From: NORP240 sp965222175
GTDB taxonomy: Bacteria; Pseudomonadota; Gammaproteobacteria; Pseudomonadales; Pseudohongiellaceae
DNA length: 64,000 nt
Assembly (NCBI GenBank): GCA_965222175.1
Contig: OZ244938.1
Span: 3,038,001-3,102,000 of the forward strand
Direction: 5' to 3'
The notes under the pieces were generated by a model. The model was not told the DNA's origin and made no database searches. It saw only the letters and a list, made by a program, of their open reading frames with translations. Below are positions 17,013 to 26,177 of this stretch, piece by piece. A program made the position numbers and the translations under genes. Positions within the stretch are counted from its first letter, which is position 1, and every line of letters begins with the position of its first letter.

Positions 17013-18152
17013 TCAGTAACCCTTGATTGTGGCATAGCGGTCCCGATGATAATTTTTATCACCCAGAAACTGCTGCGCAACGCGGGCTCTCTTGAGGAAA
17101 AACCCAATATCGAATTCATCGGTCATGCCAATTCCACCGTGCATCTGGATACCTTCGTTACTGACGGTTTCAAATACCTCGGAACACTTCGCTTTTACCA
17201 GGCTGGCCAGCAGTGGAACGTCCTCCGATTCCTCATCCAGTGCCTGGAGGGCAGCCAGCACGGCGGACTGGCAAAGCTCGATTTCGCAGTACATGGCTGC
17301 AGCCCGGTGCTGCAAACCCTGAAAAGCACCAACGGGAACGCCAAACTGTTCCCGCTGCTTCAGGTATTCCATGGTTCGCGAGAAGACCTCCTTCATACTC
17401 CCCAGCATTTCTGACGCCAGGCCTATCCGGCCTGCGTCAAGAATTCTCTCCAGTAACGCATAACCCTGGCCTGCAGTGCCTAGCAGCTGATCAGCGGATA
17501 CCCTGACATTGTCAAGGGTGATGGTGGCAGCGTTCCTGCTGTCCACCATTTCCAGCTGTTCGATGGTTATTCCTTCATTTCCGGCATTAACCAGGAACAG
17601 ACTGACGCCTTCTTTATCGGTCTGTCCGCCACTACCGCGTGCACTGACAATCAACCAGTCGGCAATATGGCCGTCCAGGACCATGACCTTGCTGCCGTTA
17701 AGCACGAAACCCTCGCCGTCCGGGGCGACACTGGTCTTCACGTCAAGCGGAGCATGATGCGGTCGTTCATCCGCGGCCAGCGTCATGATAGTTTCACCGT
17801 TGGCAATAGCCGGAAGAAACTCCTGTTTCTGTGCCTCATCCGCTCCCAGGTTCAGTGCCGTGGCAGACAACAGGACGGTCGAAATCAGCGGCGAACTGAA
17901 TAGGCAACGGCCCGTCTCTTCCAGCACCAGTCCCAGCCCCGTATAACCGAAATCGAAACCGCCATAGGTTTCCGGAATGACCATTCCGGTCCAGCCAAGC
18001 GCCACCACCTGCTGCCACAGCTCAGCATCGTAGCCAAGCGGATCCCGGTTATCCCGAAGACGGCGCAACACCGACAACGGGATGTTCTCCCGGCAGAAAG
18101 TGCGGGCAGACTCCTGCAGCAAGCGTTGCTCGTCAGTCAGTACCAGCGTCAT
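17013..18152 (-). CDS. Acyl-CoA dehydrogenase, smaller subunit of a two-gene pair
   Basis: This is an FAD-dependent acyl-CoA dehydrogenase-family protein of 379 residues. The N-terminal domain has VIPETYGGFDFGYTGLGLVLEETGR, and the C-terminal domain has LHGGIGMTDE-type sequence (MHGGIGMTDEFDIGFFLKRA). It ends soon after that block and lacks the YEGTSQIQ segment carrying the catalytic Glu of medium-chain enzymes. It lies 10 bp after a 406-residue acyl-CoA dehydrogenase. Such tandem small-plus-large genes encode heteromeric dehydrogenases in steroid side-chain degradation (for example FadE28/FadE29), which is the closest known arrangement; substrate class here is unknown. Confidence 0.9.
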   Translation of the reverse strand: MTLVLTDEQRLLQESARTFCRENIPLSVLRRLRDNRDPLGYDAELWQQVVALGWTGMVIPETYGGFDFGYTGLGLVLEETGRCLFSSPLISTVLLSATALNLGADEAQKQEFLPAIANGETIMTLAADERPHHAPLDVKTSVAPDGEGFVLNGSKVMVLDGHIADWLIVSARGSGGQTDKEGVSLFLVNAGNEGITIEQLEMVDSRNAATITLDNVRVSADQLLGTAGQGYALLERILDAGRIGLASEMLGSMKEVFSRTMEYLKQREQFGVPVGAFQGLQHRAAAMYCEIELCQSAVLAALQALDEESEDVPLLASLVKAKCSEVFETVSNEGIQMHGGIGMTDEFDIGFFLKRARVAQQFLGDKNYHRDRYATIKGY

Positions 18153-18162
18153 CGGCAGGCTC

Positions 18163-19383
18163 CTACTTCCTGGTCAGGCTGAGCAGATCCGGCAGACCCA
18201 GCACTCGCTTGGCAATGACATTCAACTGCACTTCCGCGGTGCCGCCTTCTATTGAGTTTCCTTTTGATCGCAACCACTCCCGGGTAATGGCCAACTCACC
18301 TTCATGAAACTGTTCACCACCCCAGCCCAGGGACCGGTACCCCATGGAGGTGAGCATCAGTTCGTAACGCCGCTTGTTAAGTTCACAGCCGTAATACTTG
18401 AGCAGGGAGGAAGTTGCGCTGGGACCGTCTTTCTCCGCTGACTCCGCTGCCGAACGCCTGGATGTCAGTTCAAACGCATGGGAGTCAATCATGAATCCGG
18501 CAATCCGATCACGCAGCACCGGGTCGGAAATCCGATCGCCGTCACCTCGATAATGTCGGGCTGCCTCTTCCAGCGTCATGGTATTGGCGCCGCGATCGAT
18601 ATTGCCGCCGGCGAGACCGAAGCTGGAGATCATGGTGCGTTCGTGCTGCAGCAGGCGCTTGGCAATTGACCAGCCATCGTTAAGGCGTCCAACCAGGTTC
18701 GCCGCTGGAACGCGCACATTGTCGAAGAACGTTTCGCAAAAGGGAGAGGCTCCGCTGATCAACTGAATTGGCCTGGTGCTAACGCCTTCACTGGCCATAT
18801 CGAAGAGTATAAAGCTGATACCGGAATGCCTGGGTACTTCCGTGTCGGTTCTGACCAGGCAGAATATCCAGTCTGACACATTGGCATAGCTGGTCCAGAT
18901 TTTCGATCCGTTGATGACGTAGTGTTCGCCTTCAAGCACTGCCCGCGTCTGCAGGCTGGCCAGGTCTGAGCCGGCTCCAGGCTCGGAATAGCCCTGGCAC
19001 CAGCGGATCTCACCTCGAACTATTTTTGGAATGTGCTCAAGCTTCTGGTCTTGTGTCCCATATTCCAGCAGCACCGGGCCAAGCATACTGATGCCGAAAC
19101 TGCTGAGGGCCGGTCGCGCATTGATCCGTTGCAGCTCCTCATGCAGAACCTGCGCCTCGTCGCCGCTGAGGCCACCTCCTCCATACTCTACAGGCCAGGT
19201 CGGGCAGGTCCAGCCCTTCTGGCCCATACGTTCCAGCCAGATTTTGCTATCCGGATTCTTGAAAGCTGCATTGCGGCCGCCCCATACGATCTCGTCGGTG
19301 ACCATGGGTGTGCGCATGGACCGGGGACAGTTTTCCTCAAGCCACGCCCGGGTAGTACTTGTGAATTCATCCAGGTTACTCAC
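18163..19383 (-). CDS. Acyl-CoA dehydrogenase, larger subunit of a two-gene pair
   Basis: The 406-residue product has the acyl-CoA dehydrogenase order: N-terminal helical domain with CPTWPVEYGGGGLS, the FAD-binding middle block WCQGYSEPGAGSDLASLQTRA, and the C-terminal SIEGGTAEVQLNVIAKRVLGLP. The GG-T-E-V-Q form, in place of YEGTSQIQ, is typical of the large partner in heteromeric pairs. The neighbour 10 bp downstream is the small partner. Upstream, 40 bp away, is a zinc alcohol dehydrogenase. A paralogous pair lies at 53.2-55.6 kb. Confidence 0.92.
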   Translation of the reverse strand: MSNLDEFTSTTRAWLEENCPRSMRTPMVTDEIVWGGRNAAFKNPDSKIWLERMGQKGWTCPTWPVEYGGGGLSGDEAQVLHEELQRINARPALSSFGISMLGPVLLEYGTQDQKLEHIPKIVRGEIRWCQGYSEPGAGSDLASLQTRAVLEGEHYVINGSKIWTSYANVSDWIFCLVRTDTEVPRHSGISFILFDMASEGVSTRPIQLISGASPFCETFFDNVRVPAANLVGRLNDGWSIAKRLLQHERTMISSFGLAGGNIDRGANTMTLEEAARHYRGDGDRISDPVLRDRIAGFMIDSHAFELTSRRSAAESAEKDGPSATSSLLKYYGCELNKRRYELMLTSMGYRSLGWGGEQFHEGELAITREWLRSKGNSIEGGTAEVQLNVIAKRVLGLPDLLSLTRK

Positions 19384-19423
19384 TGGAACAAATCTCCTTT
19401 ACAGTGTTCTGGAAACGTCTCAA

Positions 19424-20464
19424 TCAGCCGTTTATCAGTACCTGCCGGCCCCTGACCTTGCCTGCCTTGAGGTCCGCAAGCGCCGCAGTAACCTCGGACA
19501 ATGGTCGTTCCTGTATGTCGATTGGTGCGATTTTACCCTCGCGAACCAAGCTCATCAGCTCGCCCATTTCCTGCAAGGATCCGACATAGCTGCCATGGAT
19601 TACCCGGGCGTTCATGGGAATAAACGGGATAGGCAGGCTCAACAGGCCACCGTAAAGGCCAACAACGATAAGCTTGCCACCCTTCCGCAGGCAGCTTAGT
19701 CCGTAACTGACGCTGCTTTCTGCACCAACGAAATCAAGGACTGCATAGGCACCCCCCGTGGCCTTCCGGATTTCCCTGGCAGTACCGGGATCCGTTGAAT
19801 TGTAGGTATTGCTGACACCCAGTTGCCTGGCTACCGCCAGCTTTTGGTCATCAATATCAACTACCAGCGGTTCGATACCGAACACCGATATGGCGATTTG
19901 AATCGCCATCATACCGACTCCACCAGCCCCGATAATAACGATTTTGTCCAGGGACCCCAGGTCACCCACTTTATTCAAGGCACCGTAGGCGGTAAGTCCG
20001 CTGCAGGCGTAGGTTGCTGCCAGGGAATCCGGAACCGGGCCCTTGTCAAACAAATAACGCCCGTGAGGCACCAGCACATAATCGGCAAACCCCCCGGGCC
20101 TGGTGATTCCCAGGGCTTTGCCCGGGGTGCAGAGATGCTCGTCACCGCGCTGGCAGGCTGCACATTCCCCACAGCCGATCCACGGGTAGACGACTCTCCG
20201 ATCCCCGGGATTGACGCCATCGGCCTCCGGGCCCACTGCCACGACATCGCCAAGAATTTCATGACCCAGAACCTGACCGGACTGGGCGACATCGAGCTGT
20301 TTTCCGTTGCCAAGGTCGAACTCGCCATCATGTAAGTGGATATCAGAGTGGCAGACTCCGCAAGCCACCACCCTGAGCAATACTTGACTGCCCGACGGTT
20401 CAGGCGTGTTGCGCTCTACCCGGGCCAGGGGAGCGCCGGGTTCTGTTGTTTCGTAGGTGATCAT
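19424..20464 (-). CDS. Zinc-dependent alcohol dehydrogenase (MDR family)
   Basis: This medium-chain dehydrogenase oxidises an alcohol with NAD(P)+ or reduces the aldehyde. In 346 residues it shows the catalytic-zinc Cys in VACGVCHSDIHLHDGEF (about residue 38), GHEILGDVVAVG (about 68), four Cys for the structural zinc in CGECAACQRGDEHLC, and a Rossmann loop GAGGVGMMAIQIA (about 178). It lies between the FadB/J-like gene (21 bp) and the dehydrogenase pair (40 bp). This suggests that it handles an alcohol or hydroxyacyl intermediate feeding the same beta-oxidation route. Confidence 0.92.
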   Translation of the reverse strand: MITYETTEPGAPLARVERNTPEPSGSQVLLRVVACGVCHSDIHLHDGEFDLGNGKQLDVAQSGQVLGHEILGDVVAVGPEADGVNPGDRRVVYPWIGCGECAACQRGDEHLCTPGKALGITRPGGFADYVLVPHGRYLFDKGPVPDSLAATYACSGLTAYGALNKVGDLGSLDKIVIIGAGGVGMMAIQIAISVFGIEPLVVDIDDQKLAVARQLGVSNTYNSTDPGTAREIRKATGGAYAVLDFVGAESSVSYGLSCLRKGGKLIVVGLYGGLLSLPIPFIPMNARVIHGSYVGSLQEMGELMSLVREGKIAPIDIQERPLSEVTAALADLKAGKVRGRQVLING

Positions 20465-20485
20465 GGGAGCCTCCCTGCTGCGGTT

Positions 20486-22591
20486 TCAGGAATTGTCCCT
20501 GGCCCACTCGGCAAATGTCCTGCCTTCGCCCGCCAGCTTCTCAAGCAGCGGTGCCGGCTTCCAGTATTCCTCGCCGTACCTGTCGCGAAATTCGCATATC
20601 TTTTCATAGATTTTTTGCAGACCGACCTGATCCGCCCAGAACATCGGTCCACCCTTGGCGGCTGGAAACGCATAACCGTAAACATAGACAACATCGATGT
20701 CCCCCGGACGCTGGGCAATTCCCTCTTCGAGAATAAGCGCCCCTTCGTTGACCAGAGGATAAAAACAGCGCTGGATAATTTCTTCATCACTGAAATCCTG
20801 TTGATCGATGCCCAACTCCCCGGCTTTGGTTCGAATCAATGCCTCCACTTCGGGATCAGACGACCGGGCGCGGGTACTAGGATCATACTTGTAAAATCCT
20901 GCACCGGATTTTTGTCCAAGCCGGCCCATCTCAACCAGGGTATCGGCGATGATATAACCCTTGGGGTCTTCCGGCAGGTCATCCCTGGCCTTTCGCGCCT
21001 TGTAGCCAACGTCGAGTCCGGCAAGGTCACTCATGGCAATAACACCCATGGCCATGCCGAACTTCTCCAGCGCGCTGTCAACCTGTGCGGGTGTGCAGCC
21101 GTCCATCAACAGCATCTGCGCTTCCCGACCATACCCGGAAAGCATGCGGTTGCCGATAAATCCGTAACATACTTTCGAGAGCACACAGACCTTGCCGATT
21201 TTCTTACCGAGCTTCATGACTGTAGCCAGCACATCTTTCGAAGTCTTCTCACCCCGCACCACTTCGAGCAGTTTCATGACGTTGGCAGGGCTGAAGAAGT
21301 GCATCCCGCAAACGTCCTCCGGTCGACTGGTTGCCGCCGCGATATCATCGACATTCTGATATGACGTATTGGTCGCCAGGATGCATCCGGGTTTGCACAC
21401 CTTGTCCAGCCTGGCAAACACTTCTTTCTTGATTTCCGGATTTTCAAACACTGCCTCGATAACCAGGTCCACGTCCGACAGGTCGCTGTAGTCAGTGGTA
21501 CCGGTGATCAGTTCCAGGCGATTCTGTACCTGATCTTCACTGAGCTTGCCCTTCTTGACGGTTATGCTGTAGTTCTTCCGGATGATACCAATGCCCCTCT
21601 GCAGAGCTTCATCATTGATTTCCAGAAGCCTTACCGGGATTCCTGCATTGGCAAAGCACATGGCTATACCACCACCCATGGTGCCACCACCGATGATGGC
21701 TACGCTATTAAAAACCCGCACCGGCGTATCCCGGGAAACATCCTTGATCTTGGCCGCCTCCCGTTCCGCAAAGAATACATGCCGCATCGCCGCTGACTCT
21801 GGTGACTGCACCAGTTCGCTGAACAATTCCCGCTCCCGTTCCAGGCCCTTGTCCATGGGCATGGTCACCGCCGCCTCGACACAGGACACGATGCGGTCCG
21901 GGGCAATCTGCCCACGCGCCTTGCGAGCCAGTTGCTTGCGGTAATTTTCGAAAAACCCGGGTTCGATGGAAGACGGATCGATATTGATATCGCGGATACG
22001 CTTCAGCGGTGCGCCGGAATCCACCAGGTCTTTGATGTACTCCAGGGCACCAGCCTGCAGGTCATCAGTATCCAGGATTTCGTCAATCAGTCCCATGTCA
22101 CTGGCAATGGACGCCGCAACCGGATTGCCGGAAGTCATCATGTCAAGTGCCGCTTTCACGCCGGCAATTCGCGGTACTCTTTGAGTGCCACCTGCCCCGG
22201 GTAACAGCCCCAGCTTGACTTCAGGAAGACCCACCTTGGCTGACGGCAGAGCGCAGCGATAGTGACACGCAAGAGCGGTTTCAAAGCCTCCACCAAGAGC
22301 GGTTCCATGGATAGCCGCCACCACCAGTTTCTTAGAATTCTCAATGGTCGCAAGCACTTCAGGCAGCCACGGGGACCTGGGAGGCTTGCCGAACTCGGTA
22401 ATGTCAGCGCCGGCAATGAACGTTCTTCCCGCGCAGACCAGCAGCACCGCATCACTGTCGTCGTCCTGAGCCTGCAGCAGGGCATTCTGGATACCTTCAC
22501 GCACGGCGTGAGACAGCGCGTTGACAGGGGGATTGTTAACGGTAATTAGGCCGATGTTGTTGAGTAATTCATAACTGACTACGTTTGACAT
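20486..22591 (-). CDS. Bifunctional enoyl-CoA hydratase / 3-hydroxyacyl-CoA dehydrogenase (FadB/FadJ-like)
   Basis: The protein performs the second and third steps of beta-oxidation. Residues 1-190 are the crotonase domain with the oxyanion-hole segment HGTALGGGFETALACHYR and the Glu-bearing LPEVKLGLLPGAGGTQR. About 295-480 is the NAD-binding domain (VAIIGGGTMGGGIAMCFANAG), followed by two 3-hydroxyacyl-CoA dehydrogenase C-terminal repeats with MHFFSPANVMKLLEVV. At 701 residues it is close to FadJ (about 714). It shares an operon with the thiolase 55 bp upstream. The assignment to FadB or FadJ is not possible from sequence alone. Confidence 0.93.
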   Translation of the reverse strand: MSNVVSYELLNNIGLITVNNPPVNALSHAVREGIQNALLQAQDDDSDAVLLVCAGRTFIAGADITEFGKPPRSPWLPEVLATIENSKKLVVAAIHGTALGGGFETALACHYRCALPSAKVGLPEVKLGLLPGAGGTQRVPRIAGVKAALDMMTSGNPVAASIASDMGLIDEILDTDDLQAGALEYIKDLVDSGAPLKRIRDINIDPSSIEPGFFENYRKQLARKARGQIAPDRIVSCVEAAVTMPMDKGLERERELFSELVQSPESAAMRHVFFAEREAAKIKDVSRDTPVRVFNSVAIIGGGTMGGGIAMCFANAGIPVRLLEINDEALQRGIGIIRKNYSITVKKGKLSEDQVQNRLELITGTTDYSDLSDVDLVIEAVFENPEIKKEVFARLDKVCKPGCILATNTSYQNVDDIAAATSRPEDVCGMHFFSPANVMKLLEVVRGEKTSKDVLATVMKLGKKIGKVCVLSKVCYGFIGNRMLSGYGREAQMLLMDGCTPAQVDSALEKFGMAMGVIAMSDLAGLDVGYKARKARDDLPEDPKGYIIADTLVEMGRLGQKSGAGFYKYDPSTRARSSDPEVEALIRTKAGELGIDQQDFSDEEIIQRCFYPLVNEGALILEEGIAQRPGDIDVVYVYGYAFPAAKGGPMFWADQVGLQKIYEKICEFRDRYGEEYWKPAPLLEKLAGEGRTFAEWARDNS

Positions 22592-22646
22592 GGAGATTTC
22601 CTTTTTCTTGCAGAATTTTCTGATCTTAGCCGGCTCCAGGCACCGG

Positions 22647-23867
22647 CTAGCTGAGTCGTTCGATTATGACAGCAGCACCCTGGCCTACCCCGATGCACAG
22701 GCTTGCCAGGCCATAGCGTCCGCCACCGCGTTCCAGCTGGCGTAGCGTGGTGAGGACAAGGCGCGCACCGGAAGCGCCCAGGGGATGGCCTACCGCTATA
22801 GCGCCTCCATTGGGATTGACCCGGGAGTCATCGAAGCTCAATTCCAGCAGCTTGAGACAACCCAGTACCTGGGTAGCAAAAGCCTCATTGATTTCGATCA
22901 CGTCGAGATCGTCCAGGCCAAGGCCAGCCCGGTCGAGTGCCTTGCGCGCCGCAAATACCGGGCCAAGCCCCATGACCCGGGGCTCCACTCCGGCAACGCC
23001 ACCACTGATTATCCGCGCCCTGGGGGCAACACCGAATTTCTCACCCATTGCGCGATTACCGACGATCAGTGCCGCCGCGCCGTCATTGATGCCCGAGGCG
23101 TTGCCCGCGGTGACCACGCCACCCTCGAACAAAGTGCCCAGCCCTGCCAGGGCCTCCAGGTTGGTCCCCGGTCGTGGATGCTCGTCGGTATCAACGATTA
23201 CCGGTGGTTTCTTGCGCCCCTGGGGCACTTCCACCGGAATAATTTCATTGGCAAAGAAACCGTCAGCCCGGGCGGCTTCGTACCTGGTCTGTGACGCCAG
23301 GGCAAACCGGTCACTGTCTTCCCGGGAGATACCCAGGTCGACGGCGATGTTATCTGCTGTTTGCGGCATGGTGTCGTTGCCAAAACGCTGGACAAACTCC
23401 GGGTTCGGAAAACGGGAGCCCAGCGTGCTGTCCGCAATCTGCTGTCCCCGATCATAGGCTGTGCGGGCCTTCGACAGGATGAGCGGCGCCCGACTCATGG
23501 ATTCGACGCCTCCGGCAACGAACAGATCGCCTTCACCGCACTTTACGGCCCGGGTAACATCCAGAACCGCCGCCAGTCCCGAGGCACAAAGCCGATTGAC
23601 CGTAAGACCGGCTACTGATGTCGGCAGCCCGGCCAGCAGTGCAGCAAAGCGGGCGACGTTGCGGCAATCCTCCCCTGCCTGATTGGTATTGCCGGCGACA
23701 ACATCCTCGATAGCGTCAACCGCAAAGCTGTTGCGCTCCACCAGCGCCTTGATCGCACAGGCCAGCAGATTATCCGGCCGAACCGGTGCAAGTGCGCCTC
23801 CGTGGCGCCCGAATGCGGTTCGGCAGCCATCGTAAATATAAGCTTCGGTCAGGGTAGTGCTGGGCAT
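22647..23867 (-). CDS. Thiolase (acetyl-CoA C-acyltransferase)
   Basis: Thiolase cleaves 3-ketoacyl-CoA to acetyl-CoA and a shortened acyl-CoA, closing the beta-oxidation cycle. The 406 residues contain all catalytic blocks: nucleophilic Cys in TVNRLCASGLAAV (about residue 94), His in GGAIAVGHPLGASGARL (about 360) and the second Cys in SLCIGVGQGAAVI (about 392). It is the first gene of a five-gene minus-strand operon running to about 17.0 kb. The 250-bp region upstream is shared with a divergent acyl-CoA dehydrogenase gene and should contain both promoters. Confidence 0.94.
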   Translation of the reverse strand: MPSTTLTEAYIYDGCRTAFGRHGGALAPVRPDNLLACAIKALVERNSFAVDAIEDVVAGNTNQAGEDCRNVARFAALLAGLPTSVAGLTVNRLCASGLAAVLDVTRAVKCGEGDLFVAGGVESMSRAPLILSKARTAYDRGQQIADSTLGSRFPNPEFVQRFGNDTMPQTADNIAVDLGISREDSDRFALASQTRYEAARADGFFANEIIPVEVPQGRKKPPVIVDTDEHPRPGTNLEALAGLGTLFEGGVVTAGNASGINDGAAALIVGNRAMGEKFGVAPRARIISGGVAGVEPRVMGLGPVFAARKALDRAGLGLDDLDVIEINEAFATQVLGCLKLLELSFDDSRVNPNGGAIAVGHPLGASGARLVLTTLRQLERGGGRYGLASLCIGVGQGAAVIIERLS

Positions 23868-24153
23868 GGTTTCTTCTCTCGGTTTGAACCTCCGGGTAGA
23901 GCCAGCATTGACGCTAAGTCCCTGGCTGGTGTCTAAGACCCGGGATAATGTGATTTTGTGTACAGGCGGGGACTCAAAGAGAACTGTTGTCTGAATAGCC
24001 CCGGTTTTACTGATCCGCCCCCCAATTGTCGGTTCAGCCCAGGGGCGGTCATTCTAACACAGGGCAACAGGGGGGTGGAATTCAGGGGCCGCGGCCGGGA
24101 AGCTGCGCACTTTTTGCGTTATGCTAGTGTCCTGCCCACAGGAGACTGAGCAG

Positions 24154-25302
24154 ATGATAAGAGACCAGGAAATACTCGACCAGCTGGTCGACATAGTGGA
24201 ACGCTTTGTTCGCGACCGCCTGATACCGGCAGAGGATGAGGTGGCCAACAACAACAAGGTGCCGGACGAGCTGATCGAAGAAATGAAGGAGCTGGGATTG
24301 TTCGGCATGACTATCCCGGAAGAGTATGGCGGTCTGGGCCTGACCATGGAGGAGGAGATCCATGTCGCCATCGCTCTCGGCAGGACTTCCCCGGCGTTTC
24401 GCTCTATCCTCGGGACCAATAACGGCATTGGATCAGCCGCCGTCGTATTTGACGGAACGGAGCAACAGAAAGCCAGGTTTTTACCCCGCTACGCCAGCGG
24501 CGAATGGATCGGCTGTTTCTGTCTTACCGAGCCCGATGTGGGCTCTGACGCCGCCGCATTGAAAACCACTGCCCGAAGAGAGGGTGATCACTACATTCTG
24601 AACGGAACCAAGCGTTATATCACTAATGGGCCGGTGGCGGATACGTTCAATGTGATGGCTCGCACCAACCAGGACATCAAGGGTGCGCGCGGAATTTCGG
24701 CATTCATCGTGGAGAAAGGCACGCCTGGTATTACCCTGGGGCCGGTGGATAAAAAAATGGGCCAGGCCGGCTCCCTGACCTGCGACGTCATCTTTGAAGA
24801 CTGCCCGGTACCGGCGGAGAATCTCGTTGGCGCCGAGGGTGAAGGATTTATTACGGCCATGAAAGTGCTGGACCGGGGACGGTTGCACATTTCCGGAGTC
24901 AGCGTCGGTGTCGCAGGGCGACTCATCGATGATGCCCTGGAATACGCGTTGAGTCGCAAGCAGTTTGGTAAACCTATCGCTGAACACCAGCTCATACAGG
25001 CGATGCTGGCCGATTCCAAAACCGAGGCCTACGCTGCCCGGTGCATGACCCTGGAAACTGCCCGGGCTCGGGACCGGGGCGAAAACATCAGCACGGAATC
25101 GTCTGCCTGCAAGCTGTTCGCTACGGAAATGGTCGGCCGGGTAGCAGACCGGGCTGTACAGATTCACGGTGGCGCCGGCTATGTCAGTGACTACGCGGTG
25201 GAGCGATTCTATCGGGATGTCAGGCTGTTTCGACTCTACGAGGGGACCAGCCAGATTCAGCAGATTATTATTGCCCGAAACATGATCCGGGATGCTTCCT
25301 GA
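24154..25302 (+). CDS. Acyl-CoA dehydrogenase (single-subunit type)
   Basis: This is an FAD enzyme catalysing the first step of beta-oxidation. I choose ATG 24154 because GGAG lies 8 bp upstream; an in-frame ATG at 24121 would add eleven residues without a ribosome site. The 382 residues include the FAD-binding FCLTEPDVGSDAAALKTTA, IHGGAGYVSDYAVERFYRDVR and the C-terminal LYEGTSQIQQIIIARNM with the canonical catalytic Glu. It is therefore a complete enzyme, unlike the split pairs elsewhere in the window. It is divergent from the thiolase operon and probably part of the same regulon. Confidence 0.93.
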   Translation: MIRDQEILDQLVDIVERFVRDRLIPAEDEVANNNKVPDELIEEMKELGLFGMTIPEEYGGLGLTMEEEIHVAIALGRTSPAFRSILGTNNGIGSAAVVFDGTEQQKARFLPRYASGEWIGCFCLTEPDVGSDAAALKTTARREGDHYILNGTKRYITNGPVADTFNVMARTNQDIKGARGISAFIVEKGTPGITLGPVDKKMGQAGSLTCDVIFEDCPVPAENLVGAEGEGFITAMKVLDRGRLHISGVSVGVAGRLIDDALEYALSRKQFGKPIAEHQLIQAMLADSKTEAYAARCMTLETARARDRGENISTESSACKLFATEMVGRVADRAVQIHGGAGYVSDYAVERFYRDVRLFRLYEGTSQIQQIIIARNMIRDAS

Positions 25303-25742
25303 TTGCCCGGGACGGTGAATCCTGCGCGGATTTACGGCACCGGCCGCCGCCCACCGGAATCGGTATTTTCCATTGCCGAGGCCAACGTAACGACATTGGG
25401 GAAACCGGGTACCGGGCAATTTTTCGGCCTGTACTTTCCTGGCCAAAATCCGGAGGCGCCGGCGACGCTTCACCCAGGGTAAATTGCAAGCCCAGCCTGT
25501 GTACAACCTGTGCAGAAAAACCGGATTTCCTGTGGATAATTCCCTACACGAAAAACGGTGGCCAAGTCCTTGGCATTTCATTATGATGCGTTCAGCTTTC
25601 GTGTCGAAACAACACTGTTAACGCCTGGATGCAACACGCGGAGAAGTTTCATGGCAACGCCAGTTGGCGGCGCAATCTGTCCGCCCGGGCGACACGAAAG
25701 TCAGTCCTTAAAATAAGCCAGCAACATGGGGAGCAATCCATC
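25303..25742. other. Intergenic region with one exact and two partial DnaA-box-like sites
   Basis: No gene is supported in this 440-bp gap. TGTGGATAA at 25531-25539 equals the DnaA-box consensus on the minus strand. TGTGTACAA (25498-25506) and TGTGCAGAA (25509-25517) match it at seven of nine positions and lie close by in the same orientation. No dnaA, dnaN or other replication genes are near, so an origin is unlikely; the cluster may be chance or a regulatory or titration site. Confidence 0.3.
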
Positions 25743-26111
25743 ATGGCCCGGTTCAAAAAAATCAGGGACGGACGATCAAACCTGACGTTAATCGAGGTTT
25801 ATGGTGATGTCGGAAACGAGGAAATAAAAACAATCCTCGACTGGCCGCCCGACGTGAGCCCGCATTCGAAAACAGTTTTTGACTTCAGGTTCGCTGACCT
25901 GTCAGCGCTGTCCAGCACACACATCAGGAAAGCCGTTGGGGAAATCCGGCTGCTTTCCGGTCCGGACTACATGGCAGCCCTGGTCTTTTCCAATCCCGCA
26001 GATTATTCCATTGGTAAAATTATCAGCAGCGCATTCAGCAGTAGAGGCTACCTGGCCAACATACGCGGGTTTTACAATCTCCACCGCGCCAAGGACTGGC
26101 TGCTGTTCTAG
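25743..26111 (+). CDS. Small STAS-like protein of unknown function
   Basis: The ATG at 25743 follows GGGGAG; an upstream in-frame ATG at 25629 lacks a ribosome site. The 122-residue product alternates strands and helices: LTLIEVYGDVGNEEIKTILDWP, then TVFDFRFADLSALSSTHIRKAVGEIR, then YMAALVFSNPADYSIGKIISSAFSSRGY. That order resembles STAS/SpoIIAA-like domains, but no phosphorylatable Ser motif is obvious and I do not recognise a named family. Its stop codon overlaps the start of repeat copy C. It opens the stress-gene neighbourhood. Confidence 0.65.
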   Translation: MARFKKIRDGRSNLTLIEVYGDVGNEEIKTILDWPPDVSPHSKTVFDFRFADLSALSSTHIRKAVGEIRLLSGPDYMAALVFSNPADYSIGKIISSAFSSRGYLANIRGFYNLHRAKDWLLF

Positions 26112-26155
26112 GGAACTTCTGATTAAGTATTTCCATACTTAATCAGAGGCTCCCT
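26110..26155. repeat. Dispersed repeat, short palindromic copy C (possible bidirectional terminator)
   Basis: Two 21-nt arms, AGGGAACTTCTGATTAAGTAT and its near-perfect complement ending at 26155, surround a TTCC loop; 19 of 21 positions pair as Watson-Crick. The arm sequence is the terminal motif of long copies A and B, so this copy looks like the two ends fused without the interior. It lies between convergent genes, one base into the upstream stop codon, where a stem-loop could stop transcription from both sides. Confidence 0.75.
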
Positions 26156-26177
26156 GATAAAACAATTTCCCTGCCTG

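Noticed and set aside
24481..25581. A 366-codon frame antisense to the single-subunit acyl-CoA dehydrogenase
   Set aside because: The dehydrogenase has all catalytic motifs; the antisense frame is Arg/Gly/Gln-rich without domains.
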